The notes beneath the pieces were generated by a model that was given only the letters and a program-made list of their open reading frames with translations, was not told the origin of the DNA and ran no database searches. Positions 17,562 through 25,771 of a DNA stretch of 64,000 bases are shown in pieces. This stretch comes from an uncultured Lacinutrix sp. (GTDB lineage: Bacteria; Bacteroidota; Bacteroidia; Flavobacteriales; Flavobacteriaceae): the NCBI RefSeq assembly GCF_947500325.1, contig NZ_CANMRQ010000007.1, positions 1 to 64,000 of the forward strand, read 5' to 3'. Position 1 is the stretch's first letter, and the number at the start of each line of letters is the position of its first letter. The translations under genes were made by a program, and so were the position numbers.

Positions 17562-18986
17562 TTATTGAATTCGTTTTGCTTCTTTATTAATTTTTTGAGA
17601 CTCTTGTTGTATTATGTATTTATCAACTTCTCCTTTTTTATTTAATATAAAAGTGTAGGTAACTTCTGGAGAAAATCCATCAACAATAAATTTATTTTTT
17701 GAGACAGGTATAAGTTCTAATTTAAAATCGGGACTCATAGGTACGTAAAGTTTATCATTAAGAAATATTATTTCTTTTTCTTTTTTCTTTTCATTTAGAT
17801 ATTTTCCTGCATACAATTTTAATATTTTAGTGTCTAATACAATTGGTTTTTCAACATTTTGACTGTATAAAATTCTGCGAGTATTTTTTATTGGTATCTT
17901 AGTGTTAGAAGTCGAATTGTTTTGAAGAATTATTATAGTCTTATCATTATCTAAATCTCTTTCCATATAAGAAATATATCCAGCCCAACCACCTGAATGA
18001 GAAACTATTTTTCCATAAGTTTTTGTACTATCAATCATCCAACCAAAACCATAATCAGTTTCCGTATTATTTTTTGTTTTGTAGGATGAAAAAATTACTT
18101 TTCTATCTTCATCATTAATTAAGTTATTACCGTAAAGCGCTCTGTCCCATTTTAATAAATCTTGTAGATTAGAATTTACCATACCATCACCAAGTATGCC
18201 ATCTAAATAGACAACGTAAAAATCTTTTCCTAGTTCATCTGGTAATATTTTTCTTTTCAGGCTATCAGAATAAATATAACCTTGAGCGTAATTTTTGATT
18301 TTTTTTGGTTGAAACCTTCTTCTATAAACAAAGGTATTAGTCATCTGTAATGGCTTAAAAATTTTTTCTTTTAAATAATTTTCAAAAGACTTATTGCTAA
18401 CACGTTCTATTATAGTTGCTAATACCATGTATCCAGTATTACTGTAATCCCATTTATCATTGGGCTCAAAAAGAATTTTTGGCTTTACTTTTTCAAATAC
18501 TTTAAGGATATCATCATTTGTAGCGATATTTAATTTATTCCAATTTAATTTAGCAAGTTTCATGTAATCTGGCAGTCCACCAGTATGGTTAAGTAAGTTT
18601 TTTATTGTAATTCCTGAGTAGTCTTTTAATTCTGGAACATATTTATTTATTTCATCATCATAAGATAGTTTTCCTTCTTTTTGTAGTAGAACAATACCCA
18701 TAGCTGTAAATTGCTTTGAAACCGAAGCTAATTCGAATATGCTATTCTTGTTTAGTTTTTCTTTCGTGTCTTCATTCCTTAGTCCATAACTTTTTTCAAA
18801 AATGATATTTCCTTTTTCAGCTACAAGTATATTTCCATTAAAAGAACTTTTTTGATATAGCTCACTATAAAGTGTATCTAATTTGAGAGCTTTTTCGTTT
18901 TTAATAATTTTAGTTGTAGTGCTTTTGCTTTCTTTTTCACAGGAAATTAGTCCAATAATAATAATTAATGATAAGTATTTTTTCAT
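17562..18986 (-). CDS. serine hydrolase lipoprotein (beta-lactamase/class C-like family)
   Basis: A 474-aa protein with a lipobox (IGLISC, Cys16) and so probably membrane-anchored outside the cytoplasm. All three serine beta-lactamase/DD-peptidase motifs are present: SxxK in ELASVSKQFT (S88, K91), YxN in DYSNTGY (about residue 178) and SHSGGWAGY (about 332) in the KTG position. The family includes esterases, D-amino-peptidases and penicillin-binding proteins, so antibiotic resistance cannot be assumed. The gene is preceded by two palindromes lying on its promoter, which implies specific repression. Confidence 0.88.
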   Translation of the reverse strand: MKKYLSLIIIIGLISCEKESKSTTTKIIKNEKALKLDTLYSELYQKSSFNGNILVAEKGNIIFEKSYGLRNEDTKEKLNKNSIFELASVSKQFTAMGIVLLQKEGKLSYDDEINKYVPELKDYSGITIKNLLNHTGGLPDYMKLAKLNWNKLNIATNDDILKVFEKVKPKILFEPNDKWDYSNTGYMVLATIIERVSNKSFENYLKEKIFKPLQMTNTFVYRRRFQPKKIKNYAQGYIYSDSLKRKILPDELGKDFYVVYLDGILGDGMVNSNLQDLLKWDRALYGNNLINDEDRKVIFSSYKTKNNTETDYGFGWMIDSTKTYGKIVSHSGGWAGYISYMERDLDNDKTIIILQNNSTSNTKIPIKNTRRILYSQNVEKPIVLDTKILKLYAGKYLNEKKKEKEIIFLNDKLYVPMSPDFKLELIPVSKNKFIVDGFSPEVTYTFILNKKGEVDKYIIQQESQKINKEAKRIQ

Positions 18987-19002
18987 ATTAAAATAAATTT
19001 GT

Positions 19003-19020
19003 ATTCTACAAACGTAGAAT
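19003..19020. promoter_or_regulatory. operator-like palindrome 1, over the -7 box
   Basis: ATTCTAC-AAAC-GTAGAAT, arms of 7 bp. Read on the - strand it contains TACGTTTG, an exact match to the Bacteroidota -7 consensus TAnnTTTG, 22 nt before the ATG of the serine hydrolase. A protein bound here would cover the -7 element. Confidence 0.65.
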
Positions 19021-19030
19021 ATATATATGT

Positions 19031-19048
19031 ATTCTACAAGTGTAGAAT
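19031..19048. promoter_or_regulatory. operator-like palindrome 2, over the -33 element
   Basis: ATTCTACA-AG-TGTAGAAT, arms of 8 bp, 28 bp from palindrome 1. On the - strand its central TTG lies 20 nt upstream of the TACGTTTG box, inside the usual -33/-7 spacing. The core TACA-NN-TGTA is the shape of BlaI/MecI/CopY operators. Confidence 0.65.
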
Positions 19049-19217
19049 TACTTTTTGTAAAAACTTAATACAATAATTCTATTATCTGCAGAAAGTGACT
19101 AAAGGACTAGGTAATTCTACTCCTTTTTTTTAATCAGCCATTTTACTCTAGTGAAAATGATATAATTGTTAAATATTTGTATTGTAATCATCAGTAATAC
19201 AATCGATTGTCTATTTA

Positions 19218-19235
19218 CTATTACAAAGGTAGAAT
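19218..19235. promoter_or_regulatory. degenerate third copy of the operator
   Basis: This 18-mer matches palindrome 1 at 14 of 18 positions; the right arm GTAGAAT is intact and the left arm is eroded. It lies 47 bp before the start of the divergent 433-aa gene, which suggests the same regulator may touch both genes. Confidence 0.4.
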
Positions 19236-19282
19236 CTGAAAAGCCTATTTTAAATAGAGTAAGAAAATAAAGAATTAAAGAG

Positions 19283-20584
19283 ATGGAAACATTAGAAAAA
19301 CTAAAAAAAGGACAAGAAAATAGTGATGCTATTTATAAAAAAACAAAAACGGAAATCAGAACAATTAAAGATTTATGGAAAGCTGTAATTGAAGCTTACG
19401 ATGATGAGGATTATGATACTGAAGCTATGCGTGATGTATATAAAAGAATGAATCCTAAAATAACTTATCAAGATGTTGCAAATGTTTTTGCTGCAGTATA
19501 CGCAGATACATATTGGTCTGTTATTAAAATGGATCCTTCTATTTTAAGTAAGAGTATGGTGCAAGGGTTAAGTTTAGATAGAGCTCAAGCTAATAAATAT
19601 GCTACAAATGCTATGAAGCAATGGAGAGGATCGTTTTCTAGAAATAATAAATCTGATAGAGGGCAAATTCCTAGTCCAGGTTCATATAGTCAAAGTATAG
19701 ATATTGTTTGTAATCAGGATACAGAGTTAGAGCCAGCTCAATTAATTAATGAATGGAATAACGAGTTTTGGAAAACGCCATCAGTAGGAAAGAACTACGT
19801 TTATGTTAGAGTTCAAAACTTAGAATTTAGAGGTGAATTAGCGCCTAAAGCACAAATGTTTTACGCAGATGGCGGTTTTAACCAACCACCTAGTAGTTGG
19901 AATCAATGTCTTACAGCAAAAGATGGGAGCCAAGAAGGAGAAATATTGTCGACTGATAATGAACCGGCATTATTAGATCGTGGCGATAGAGGTGCTTCTG
20001 AGGCTTTTAATTTTTCTCCAAAATCTGCAGCCCATGTTTGTGTAATTGGAGCAATTAACGATCAATATTTTACTCTTAATTCTCCGTTAGGAGTTTCAGA
20101 TGGTAACTGGAATTCTGCAACTTGGTTGACTCATAATGGAGCATCTGTATGGCATAATGTTAATCCTCAGATAGCTAAGGTAACCAGTCTTAAAATATAT
20201 AATCAAGATGGAACAAAGGAGAAATTTGTTTTAAATGCTCAGTGTAGAAATGTACCAGTTGGATCTACAATCAATATAGCGACTAAAGACAATTGTTTTC
20301 TTACTGAGAAGCCTATAACTATACATAATAGTTCTCAGTTTCTTGAAATTGAAGGTGCGCTTCCTGGTTATTATGAAGGTGATTTGCAAGTAACTATTCA
20401 AGATGCTAATGGTAAATTATTACCAAGTAATGCAGCTATAGAATTTACTTTATTATGGAAATTAGAAAAGGGCCATGATTTTTATGCAAAAGCAGCTAAT
20501 ACATATAGCGAATCTGAATCGTTAAAGAACGAGCAAGCTATTTATACTTCACTAGGTTCTTATACCATTAGGGGAGCCGAATAA
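19283..20584 (+). CDS. uncharacterised 433-aa protein
   Basis: Not recognised. There is no signal peptide, lipobox or membrane segment, so it is probably cytosolic or exported by an unusual route. Residues 1-115 look helical and charged; about 145-240 are beta-rich around KNYVYVRVQNLEFRGELAP and QPPSSWNQC; about 240-330 are rich in Asn, Trp, Ser and Gly; the C-terminal 110 residues again look like a beta-sandwich. There are few cysteines and no obvious catalytic motif. It is the only gene between a palindrome-bearing divergent promoter region and its own terminator. The architecture resembles accessory secreted or toxin-like proteins in shape only; I assign no function. Confidence 0.75.
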   Translation: METLEKLKKGQENSDAIYKKTKTEIRTIKDLWKAVIEAYDDEDYDTEAMRDVYKRMNPKITYQDVANVFAAVYADTYWSVIKMDPSILSKSMVQGLSLDRAQANKYATNAMKQWRGSFSRNNKSDRGQIPSPGSYSQSIDIVCNQDTELEPAQLINEWNNEFWKTPSVGKNYVYVRVQNLEFRGELAPKAQMFYADGGFNQPPSSWNQCLTAKDGSQEGEILSTDNEPALLDRGDRGASEAFNFSPKSAAHVCVIGAINDQYFTLNSPLGVSDGNWNSATWLTHNGASVWHNVNPQIAKVTSLKIYNQDGTKEKFVLNAQCRNVPVGSTINIATKDNCFLTEKPITIHNSSQFLEIEGALPGYYEGDLQVTIQDANGKLLPSNAAIEFTLLWKLEKGHDFYAKAANTYSESESLKNEQAIYTSLGSYTIRGAE

Positions 20585-20606
20585 AAGCGTTGTATTTTTT
20601 ATTGTA

Positions 20607-20640
20607 AAAGACCATCTTAATTAATTAGGTGGTCTTTTTT
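20607..20640 (+). terminator. terminator of the 433-aa gene
   Basis: AAAAGACCATCT, a 10-nt AT loop and AGGTGGTCTTTTTT; the stem has one G-T pair and ends in six T. Confidence 0.85.
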
Positions 20641-20682
20641 AGTTATTTTATAATTAGCTTATGAGAATAGGTATTTATTATG

Positions 20683-21210
20683 TTATATTTTATCCCATTC
20701 ATGTATTTCGTTTGCTGGAATATTATTATATTTTTTTATTCGACCATCGCAATGTATATAATTTGCATTCTCTATTTCCTCGTCTATTAAATTTATGGTA
20801 CCACAAACTTTTCTTATTCCATTTTTATAAATAAAGCTATCTATATCTTTCCTTGATTTAAGATTAGTTTCTCTGCATTTTAATTTAATATTAATAGTTG
20901 TGTCTTTAATAATTTTGTATTCTCTTTCAAAAGGTTTACAGTCTATCCCAAAAACTTGAAGTTTAATTTTATTATTTAATATTTTTTTTGAGCAAATATT
21001 TAAACGGCTAAGACCATCGTAATCACTCAATAGTGTGCCAATATTTTTTGTGTCTGATGATATTTTGCTAATTGCATAAGGTATTGCATAATTTGAGTCA
21101 TTATGTGTAGTTACTATATCAATAGTTATTATAGTATTATTGTTTTCTAAAGTTTGTGAATTTATTTTAGAAAACAGAAACAGTGTTAATAATATTAATG
21201 CCTTTTTCAT
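20683..21210 (-). CDS. small secreted protein, carboxypeptidase-regulatory-like
   Basis: A 175-aa protein when started at ATG 21210, which gives the clean signal peptide MKKALILLTLFLFSKINSQ; a longer frame adds 12 residues and is less likely. The middle (IGTLLSDYDGLSRLNI ... VFGIDCKPFEREYKI ... TTINIKLKC) follows the strand pattern of carboxypeptidase-regulatory-like beta-sandwiches. The C-terminus is polar with the motif GTINLIDEEIENANYIHC. It lies 10 bp downstream of the glutaredoxin-like gene and is probably cotranscribed. Function unknown. Confidence 0.65.
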   Translation of the reverse strand: MKKALILLTLFLFSKINSQTLENNNTIITIDIVTTHNDSNYAIPYAISKISSDTKNIGTLLSDYDGLSRLNICSKKILNNKIKLQVFGIDCKPFEREYKIIKDTTINIKLKCRETNLKSRKDIDSFIYKNGIRKVCGTINLIDEEIENANYIHCDGRIKKYNNIPANEIHEWDKI

Positions 21211-21220
21211 TTTTTTAAAT

Positions 21221-21859
21221 CTAATTAAAAGCCTCGCGTAAAGCACCTATAAAATCTTCAGTGCTCTTAATATTGTTGAAAACTTGATTATTTACCTTTA
21301 AAAGCGGAATACGGTTTTCGAACCTATTCTTTTTATCTGCTTGAAACTCTTTAATAATTCTAAGGTAATTAGTACTGTCTTTATCAATATTATACTCAGT
21401 ATAAGCAATGTTATTAGTTTCTAAAATACGTTTAGTATCTGGGCAAATAATACAATCATCTTTTGTGAAAAGTGTCACTTTTTTATCTTTTATGGCACGA
21501 TCTAATTTAAAATCTAATCCTTCATGGTCTTTATTTACCTCAAGGGCATATGCCACTTCATTGACTACAAAAATAGACTTGTATTTACCTTTGGTACCAG
21601 TTAATTGTATTAGTGTTAGTAGTTTTATTTTGTTATTAGCAGCAATGGTTCTAATTATTGGTCTATTGCTACTGCGTCTATAATCTTTAGTTTCTACTTT
21701 CAAGAACAAATCGTATGAAATAGAATCAGTATTAGTAGCATATAATGTTAAGCGCTTTCCTTTCTTTTCTTCAGATAGCTTAACATATTTATGTTCAGTT
21801 TGTGCGAGTCCATTTAAAGTAATTAAAAAGACAAAAAACAAGACTATTATTTGTTTCAT
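21221..21859 (-). CDS. secreted glutaredoxin-domain protein
   Basis: A 212-aa protein. A signal peptide (MKQIIVLFFVFLITLNGLAQ) is followed by a beta-rich domain of unknown type (about 25-110) and a C-terminal glutaredoxin/thioredoxin-fold domain (127-212). The redox pair is C136-I-I-C139 in FTKDDCIICPDTK, and the conserved cis-Pro region is NRIPLLKVNNQVF. Location outside the cytoplasm is unusual for glutaredoxins, which rely on glutathione, and this lineage uses bacillithiol. It may instead be a periplasmic thiol oxidoreductase. Confidence 0.8.
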   Translation of the reverse strand: MKQIIVLFFVFLITLNGLAQTEHKYVKLSEEKKGKRLTLYATNTDSISYDLFLKVETKDYRRSSNRPIIRTIAANNKIKLLTLIQLTGTKGKYKSIFVVNEVAYALEVNKDHEGLDFKLDRAIKDKKVTLFTKDDCIICPDTKRILETNNIAYTEYNIDKDSTNYLRIIKEFQADKKNRFENRIPLLKVNNQVFNNIKSTEDFIGALREAFN

Positions 21860-21899
21860 ATTTCAGAATTATTACGAAGTAAAAGTAACTTAATACATT

Positions 21900-21907
21900 T
21901 ATATTTG
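21900..21907 (+). promoter_or_regulatory. -7 element of the exonuclease gene
   Basis: TATATTTG, an exact TAnnTTTG match, 20 nt before the ATG. No clear -33 TTG at standard spacing. Confidence 0.45.
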
Positions 21908-21927
21908 CATAAACCATACCATAATTT

Positions 21928-22701
21928 ATGCAGTTAAATCTTAAAAAACCAATTTGCTTTTTCGATTTAGAAACAACAGGAATTAATGTTTCTAAAGACA
22001 GAGTAGTAGAAATTTCAATTTTAAAAGTATTTCCAAATGGGAATAAAGAAAGCAAAACTTGGTTAGTAAATCCAGAGATGCCAATACCAGCAGAAGTCTC
22101 TGCAATTCATGGAGTAACAGATGAGCGTGTTGCTAATGAACCAACATTTAAAGAGTTGTCAAAAGAAATAAATGCTATGATTAAAGATTGCGATTTGGCA
22201 GGTTTTAATTCTAATCGTTTCGATATTCCATTATTGGCAGAAGAAATGTTGAGAGCAGATATGGATTTTGATATGAAAAATAACGTAGCTATAGATGTAC
22301 AAACTATTTTTCATAAAATGGAACAACGTACATTAGGTGCAGCTTATAAGTTTTATTGTGATAAAAGTTTAGAGAATGCACATACAGCAGAAGCAGATAC
22401 TTTGGCAACTTACGAGGTATTAAAATCGCAATTAGATCGTTATGACGATTTAGAAAACGATATGAAATTTCTAGCAGAGTTTAGTGCTCGAAAAAAGTTT
22501 GCCGATTTTGCAGGTTTTATTAATTATAATAAAGAAGGAGAGGAATGTTTTTCTTTTGGAAAACACAAAGGAAAAAAAGTGACAGATGTTTTAAATGATG
22601 AACCCGGTTATTTTGGATGGCTTTTAAATGCCGATTTTCCGCTTTACACTAAAAAAGTATTAACGGCTATAAAGTTGAGAGCATTTAATAATAAATTTTA
22701 A
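21928..22701 (+). CDS. DnaQ-like 3'-5' exonuclease with C-terminal DUF3820 domain
   Basis: A 257-aa protein. The DEDDh exonuclease domain (about 10-175) shows ExoI FFDLETTGI, ExoII FNSNRFDIPLL and ExoIII NAHTAEADTLATYEVL. The C-terminus (about 205-250) contains FSFGKHKGKKVTDVL...YFGWLLNADFP, the DUF3820 pattern that also occurs alone at 44622-44855. Likely roles are proofreading or DNA repair. It begins a tight co-directional run with the FAH-family, HPt and cinA genes. Confidence 0.88.
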   Translation: MQLNLKKPICFFDLETTGINVSKDRVVEISILKVFPNGNKESKTWLVNPEMPIPAEVSAIHGVTDERVANEPTFKELSKEINAMIKDCDLAGFNSNRFDIPLLAEEMLRADMDFDMKNNVAIDVQTIFHKMEQRTLGAAYKFYCDKSLENAHTAEADTLATYEVLKSQLDRYDDLENDMKFLAEFSARKKFADFAGFINYNKEGEECFSFGKHKGKKVTDVLNDEPGYFGWLLNADFPLYTKKVLTAIKLRAFNNKF

Positions 22702-22707
22702 TAGTTA

Positions 22708-23319
22708 ATGAAATTAATTTGCATAGGAAGAAACTACACAGAGCATATTAAAGAGCTTGAAAATGAAAAACCAACAGATCCTGTTGTATTTTTAAAACCG
22801 GATACTGCTATTCTACTAAAAAAACAACCATTTTTTATACCAGAATTTTCAAATGATGTGCACCACGAAGTAGAAGTTTTAGTGAAAATAAATCGTGTTG
22901 GAAAATATATAGATAAAAAGTTTGCTCATAAATATTATAAAGAAATAGGACTTGGAATCGATTTTACAGCTCGCGATTTACAAGCGCAATTAAAAGCAAA
23001 AGGATTACCATGGGAAAAGGCTAAGGCCTTTGATGGAGCAGCCGTTGTAGGTAATTGGTTGGATAAGAGTGAATTTGAAAATGTAAATAATATTAATTTT
23101 TCATTAAAAAAAAATGATGAATTAGTACAGCAAGGTAATACAAGTCACATGCTTTGGAAAATTGATGAGATCATCGAATATGTGTCAAAATATTTTACTT
23201 TAAAGATTGGAGATGTTATATTTACCGGAACACCAGCTGGAGTTGGCAAGGTAGTTGCTAACGATAAACTAAAAGGATACATAGAAGATAGAGAACTATT
23301 TTCTATTACAGTAAAATAA
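22708..23319 (+). CDS. fumarylacetoacetate hydrolase family protein
   Basis: A 203-aa single-domain FAH-fold enzyme. Typical features are MKLICIGRNYTEHIKELEN at the start, the metal-binding HHEVEVLVKI, GIDFTARDLQ, KAFDGAAVVG, and the C-terminal GDVIFTGTPAGVGKV. Small members include oxaloacetate decarboxylase/tautomerase and acylpyruvase (YcgM/FAHD1 type). It follows the exonuclease gene by 6 bp and abuts the HPt gene (TAA then ATG), so it belongs to the same operon. Confidence 0.9.
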   Translation: MKLICIGRNYTEHIKELENEKPTDPVVFLKPDTAILLKKQPFFIPEFSNDVHHEVEVLVKINRVGKYIDKKFAHKYYKEIGLGIDFTARDLQAQLKAKGLPWEKAKAFDGAAVVGNWLDKSEFENVNNINFSLKKNDELVQQGNTSHMLWKIDEIIEYVSKYFTLKIGDVIFTGTPAGVGKVVANDKLKGYIEDRELFSITVK

Positions 23320-23661
23320 ATGGAACAACACTACAAACTACACAGATTAAGAGAATTAGCCGATAATGATGAAGATTTTATTATGGCTTTAGCAGAAACA
23401 TTTTTAGAAGAAGTGCCTGCAGATGCTTTAGTTTTAAAAGCTGCACATTCTGAAGGCGATTTTTTAAAAACGTATCAAACTGCTCATAAAATGAAACCAA
23501 CAATAGATGTATTCGAATTGGGCGTTTTAGACAAATTAATAGAAGTGCAAGATTGGGGGAAGTTTGAAAAAGCAGGAGAAGATGTTGCCACTCAATTAGC
23601 AGAGGTTTTAGATGCAGTAGAAAAAGCAACTGCAGAAATAAAATCAGACTTTAATCTGTAA
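23320..23661 (+). CDS. HPt (histidine phosphotransfer) domain protein
   Basis: A 113-aa all-helical protein with the phosphotransfer histidine H56 in YQTAHKMKPTIDVF, the usual AHxxK motif. It would pass phosphate between hybrid kinases and response regulators, but no such partner lies beside it. It starts directly after the FAH-family stop codon and 6 bp before cinA. Confidence 0.85.
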   Translation: MEQHYKLHRLRELADNDEDFIMALAETFLEEVPADALVLKAAHSEGDFLKTYQTAHKMKPTIDVFELGVLDKLIEVQDWGKFEKAGEDVATQLAEVLDAVEKATAEIKSDFNL

Positions 23662-23667
23662 TATTCA

Positions 23668-24915
23668 ATGCAAGCAGAAATTATTACCATTGGAGATGAA
23701 ATTCTCATTGGGCAAATAGTAGATACTAATTCTGCTTTTATAGGAAAAATTTTAAATAGCATTGGTGTTTCTGTATATCAAATTACATCAATACAAGATG
23801 ATGAAGCACATATTTTAAAGGCTTTAACTGAAGCCGAAAACAATGCAGATATTGTAATTATAACTGGTGGTTTAGGGCCAACAAAAGACGATATTACAAA
23901 ACATACTATTTCCAAATATTTTAACGATACTCTAGTAAGAGACCTTTCAGTTACCAAAAATATCGAAAGGTTATGGCGAGACTATGTAAAACAACCAATG
24001 CAACAGGTTAACTTAGACCAAGCCTTAATACCTTCTAAAGCAGAAGTATTAATGAATACAGTTGGTAGTGCACCAGGTATGTGGTTAGAAAAGAACGAAA
24101 AAGTTTTTATATCTATGCCTGGAGTGCCTCACGAAATGAAACTACTAATGGAATATGAGGTCTTACCAAAGATAAAAGCAAAATACAAACGACCATTTAT
24201 TTTACATAAAACATTACTTACATATGGTATAGGAGAAAGTATGCTCGCTTCCAGAATAGAGGAATGGGAAGATAATTTACCAGAGTTTATAAAACTTGCC
24301 TATTTACCAAATTTAGGAAAGGTAAGATTAAGATTATCAGCTAAAGGTTTTGATGAAAAAATAGTTAAAACAGAAATGGAAAAACAAATACAAATCGTTT
24401 TACCATTAATAAAAGATGTGTTTGTAGGCTTTGAAAATGATGGAGATCTGGAAGTGCTAATTGGAAAACAATTAGTAAATCTTAATAAAACACTATCGGT
24501 AGCAGAAAGTTGTACTGGAGGGAAACTAGCAGAAACATTTACAGCTAATGCTGGCGCATCATCATATTTTAAAGGAGGATTAGTTACCTATGCAACAGAA
24601 ACTAAAATTGATGTTTTAGGTGTTTCTCAAGCCATAATAAAAGAACATTCAGTTGTAAGCGCAGAAGTTGCAGAAGCAATGGCTAAAAACTGTAGAGCAT
24701 TGTATAAAAGTGATTATGCAATTGCAACTACAGGTAATGCCGGACCAACTAAAGGAGATGCAGATGCAGAAGTAGGAACTGTTTATATAGCTATAGCTTC
24801 AAAAGAAAATGTTTTTTCTCAAGAATTCTCACTCGGAACTAATCGAATAAGAGTTATAAATAAAGCAATAAACAAGGCGTTAGAATTGTTTCAGAAAGAA
24901 ATTTTTAAAAATTGA
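23668..24915 (+). CDS. cinA: CinA family nicotinamide-nucleotide amidohydrolase
   Basis: A 415-aa two-domain protein. The N-terminal molybdopterin-binding-like domain (COG1058) begins AEIITIGDEILIGQIVDTNSAF and contains ITGGLGPTKDDITK. The C-terminal PncC-like domain has SVAESCTGGKLAETFTANAGAS and ATTGNAGPTKGDADAEVGTVYIAI. It recycles NMN to NAD precursors. Length is normal for the full-length form. Last gene of the exonuclease operon. Confidence 0.95.
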   Translation: MQAEIITIGDEILIGQIVDTNSAFIGKILNSIGVSVYQITSIQDDEAHILKALTEAENNADIVIITGGLGPTKDDITKHTISKYFNDTLVRDLSVTKNIERLWRDYVKQPMQQVNLDQALIPSKAEVLMNTVGSAPGMWLEKNEKVFISMPGVPHEMKLLMEYEVLPKIKAKYKRPFILHKTLLTYGIGESMLASRIEEWEDNLPEFIKLAYLPNLGKVRLRLSAKGFDEKIVKTEMEKQIQIVLPLIKDVFVGFENDGDLEVLIGKQLVNLNKTLSVAESCTGGKLAETFTANAGASSYFKGGLVTYATETKIDVLGVSQAIIKEHSVVSAEVAEAMAKNCRALYKSDYAIATTGNAGPTKGDADAEVGTVYIAIASKENVFSQEFSLGTNRIRVINKAINKALELFQKEIFKN

Positions 24916-24926
24916 TAAAAAACAGA

Positions 24927-24956
24927 TTGTCAATACTAAAACATTTCATATATTTG
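24927..24956 (+). promoter_or_regulatory. rpmB-rpmG promoter
   Basis: TTG (24927-24929), a 19-bp spacer and TATATTTG (24949-24956): an ideal Bacteroidota housekeeping promoter. The leader to the rpmB ATG is about 30 nt. Confidence 0.65.
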
Positions 24957-24994
24957 CACCTCGAATTTTAATAACACATTTAAAGTTATAAGTA

Positions 24995-25231
24995 ATGTCA
25001 AGAGTTTGTGAACTTACAGGAAAGAAAGCAATGGTTGGAAACAACGTATCGCACGCAATGAATAAAACGAAACGTAAATTCAACGCGAACTTAATTAAAA
25101 AACGTTTTTTCATTCCTGAAGAAGATAAGTGGGTAACTTTAAAAGTATCTACATCAGCTTTAAAAACAATCAACAAGATTGGTATCGCTGCAGCATTAAA
25201 AGATGCAAGATCTAAAGGATTTTTAAAATAA
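24995..25231 (+). CDS. rpmB: 50S ribosomal protein L28
   Basis: A 78-aa basic protein with the bL28 signature MSRVCELTGKKAMVGNNVSHA at the start, then FNANLIKKRFFIPEEDKWVTLKVS. First gene of a three-gene ribosomal operon. Confidence 0.97.
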   Translation: MSRVCELTGKKAMVGNNVSHAMNKTKRKFNANLIKKRFFIPEEDKWVTLKVSTSALKTINKIGIAAALKDARSKGFLK

Positions 25232-25258
25232 TAGCCACCGCATTTAAAGAATAAGAAA

Positions 25259-25441
25259 ATGGCAAAGAAAGGTAATAGAGTACAAGTAATATTAGAATGC
25301 ACTGAGCATAAAGGATCTGGACAACCAGGAACGTCACGTTATATTACAACTAAAAATAAAAAGAACACACCAGATAGAATGGAGATTAAGAAATTTAATC
25401 CAATCTTGAAGAAAATGACTGTTCATAAAGAAATTAAATAA
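25259..25441 (+). CDS. rpmG: 50S ribosomal protein L33
   Basis: A 60-aa protein starting [18 protein letters not shown], with [24 protein letters not shown] typical of bL33. Zinc-type cysteine pairs are absent (only one Cys), so this is the C- form. It is 27 bp after rpmB. Confidence 0.97.
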   Translation: MAKKGNRVQVILECTEHKGSGQPGTSRYITTKNKKNTPDRMEIKKFNPILKKMTVHKEIK

Positions 25442-25460
25442 TACATAATAAGTATAAGTT

Positions 25461-25610
25461 ATGGCAAAGAAATCAGTAGCATCGTTACAAACAGGATCTA
25501 AGAGACTATCTAAAGCAATCAAAATGGTGAAATCTCCAAAAACAGGAGCTTATATGTTTGTTGAATCAATTATGTCACCAGATTTAGTGAACGATTGGTT
25601 AAAAAAATAA
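25461..25610 (+). CDS. DUF4295 small ribosome-associated protein
   Basis: A 49-aa basic protein (MAKKSVASLQTGSKRLSKAI...PDLVNDWLKK) that begins 19 bp after rpmG. Its place after rpmB-rpmG is conserved in Bacteroidota. I recall that a small phylum-specific 50S protein of this type has been seen in a Flavobacterium ribosome structure (called bL38), but I cannot confirm that this is the same family. A strong terminator follows. Confidence 0.9.
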   Translation: MAKKSVASLQTGSKRLSKAIKMVKSPKTGAYMFVESIMSPDLVNDWLKK

Positions 25611-25634
25611 GACATTACCAATACAAAATATAAT

Positions 25635-25666
25635 AAGCTGCTTTCATTTAGAAAGCGGCTTTTTTT
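25635..25666 (+). terminator. terminator of the rpmB-rpmG-DUF4295 operon
   Basis: AAGCTGCTTTC, loop ATTTA, GAAAGCGGCTT followed by T. One T-G pair in an 11-bp stem. Confidence 0.9.
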
Positions 25667-25771
25667 ATTTTAAAATATTACGTTTCTTTACGTGCATAAT
25701 GACAAAGTTGCAGTTTTTAAGAAAAGGCGCGACTATTGTTAGTAGTATCACTATACAATTAACAACAATAC

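Noticed and set aside
23381-23629. Leucine-rich ORF on the - strand
   Set aside because: It is the antisense of the HPt gene, which has a clear motif and operon context.
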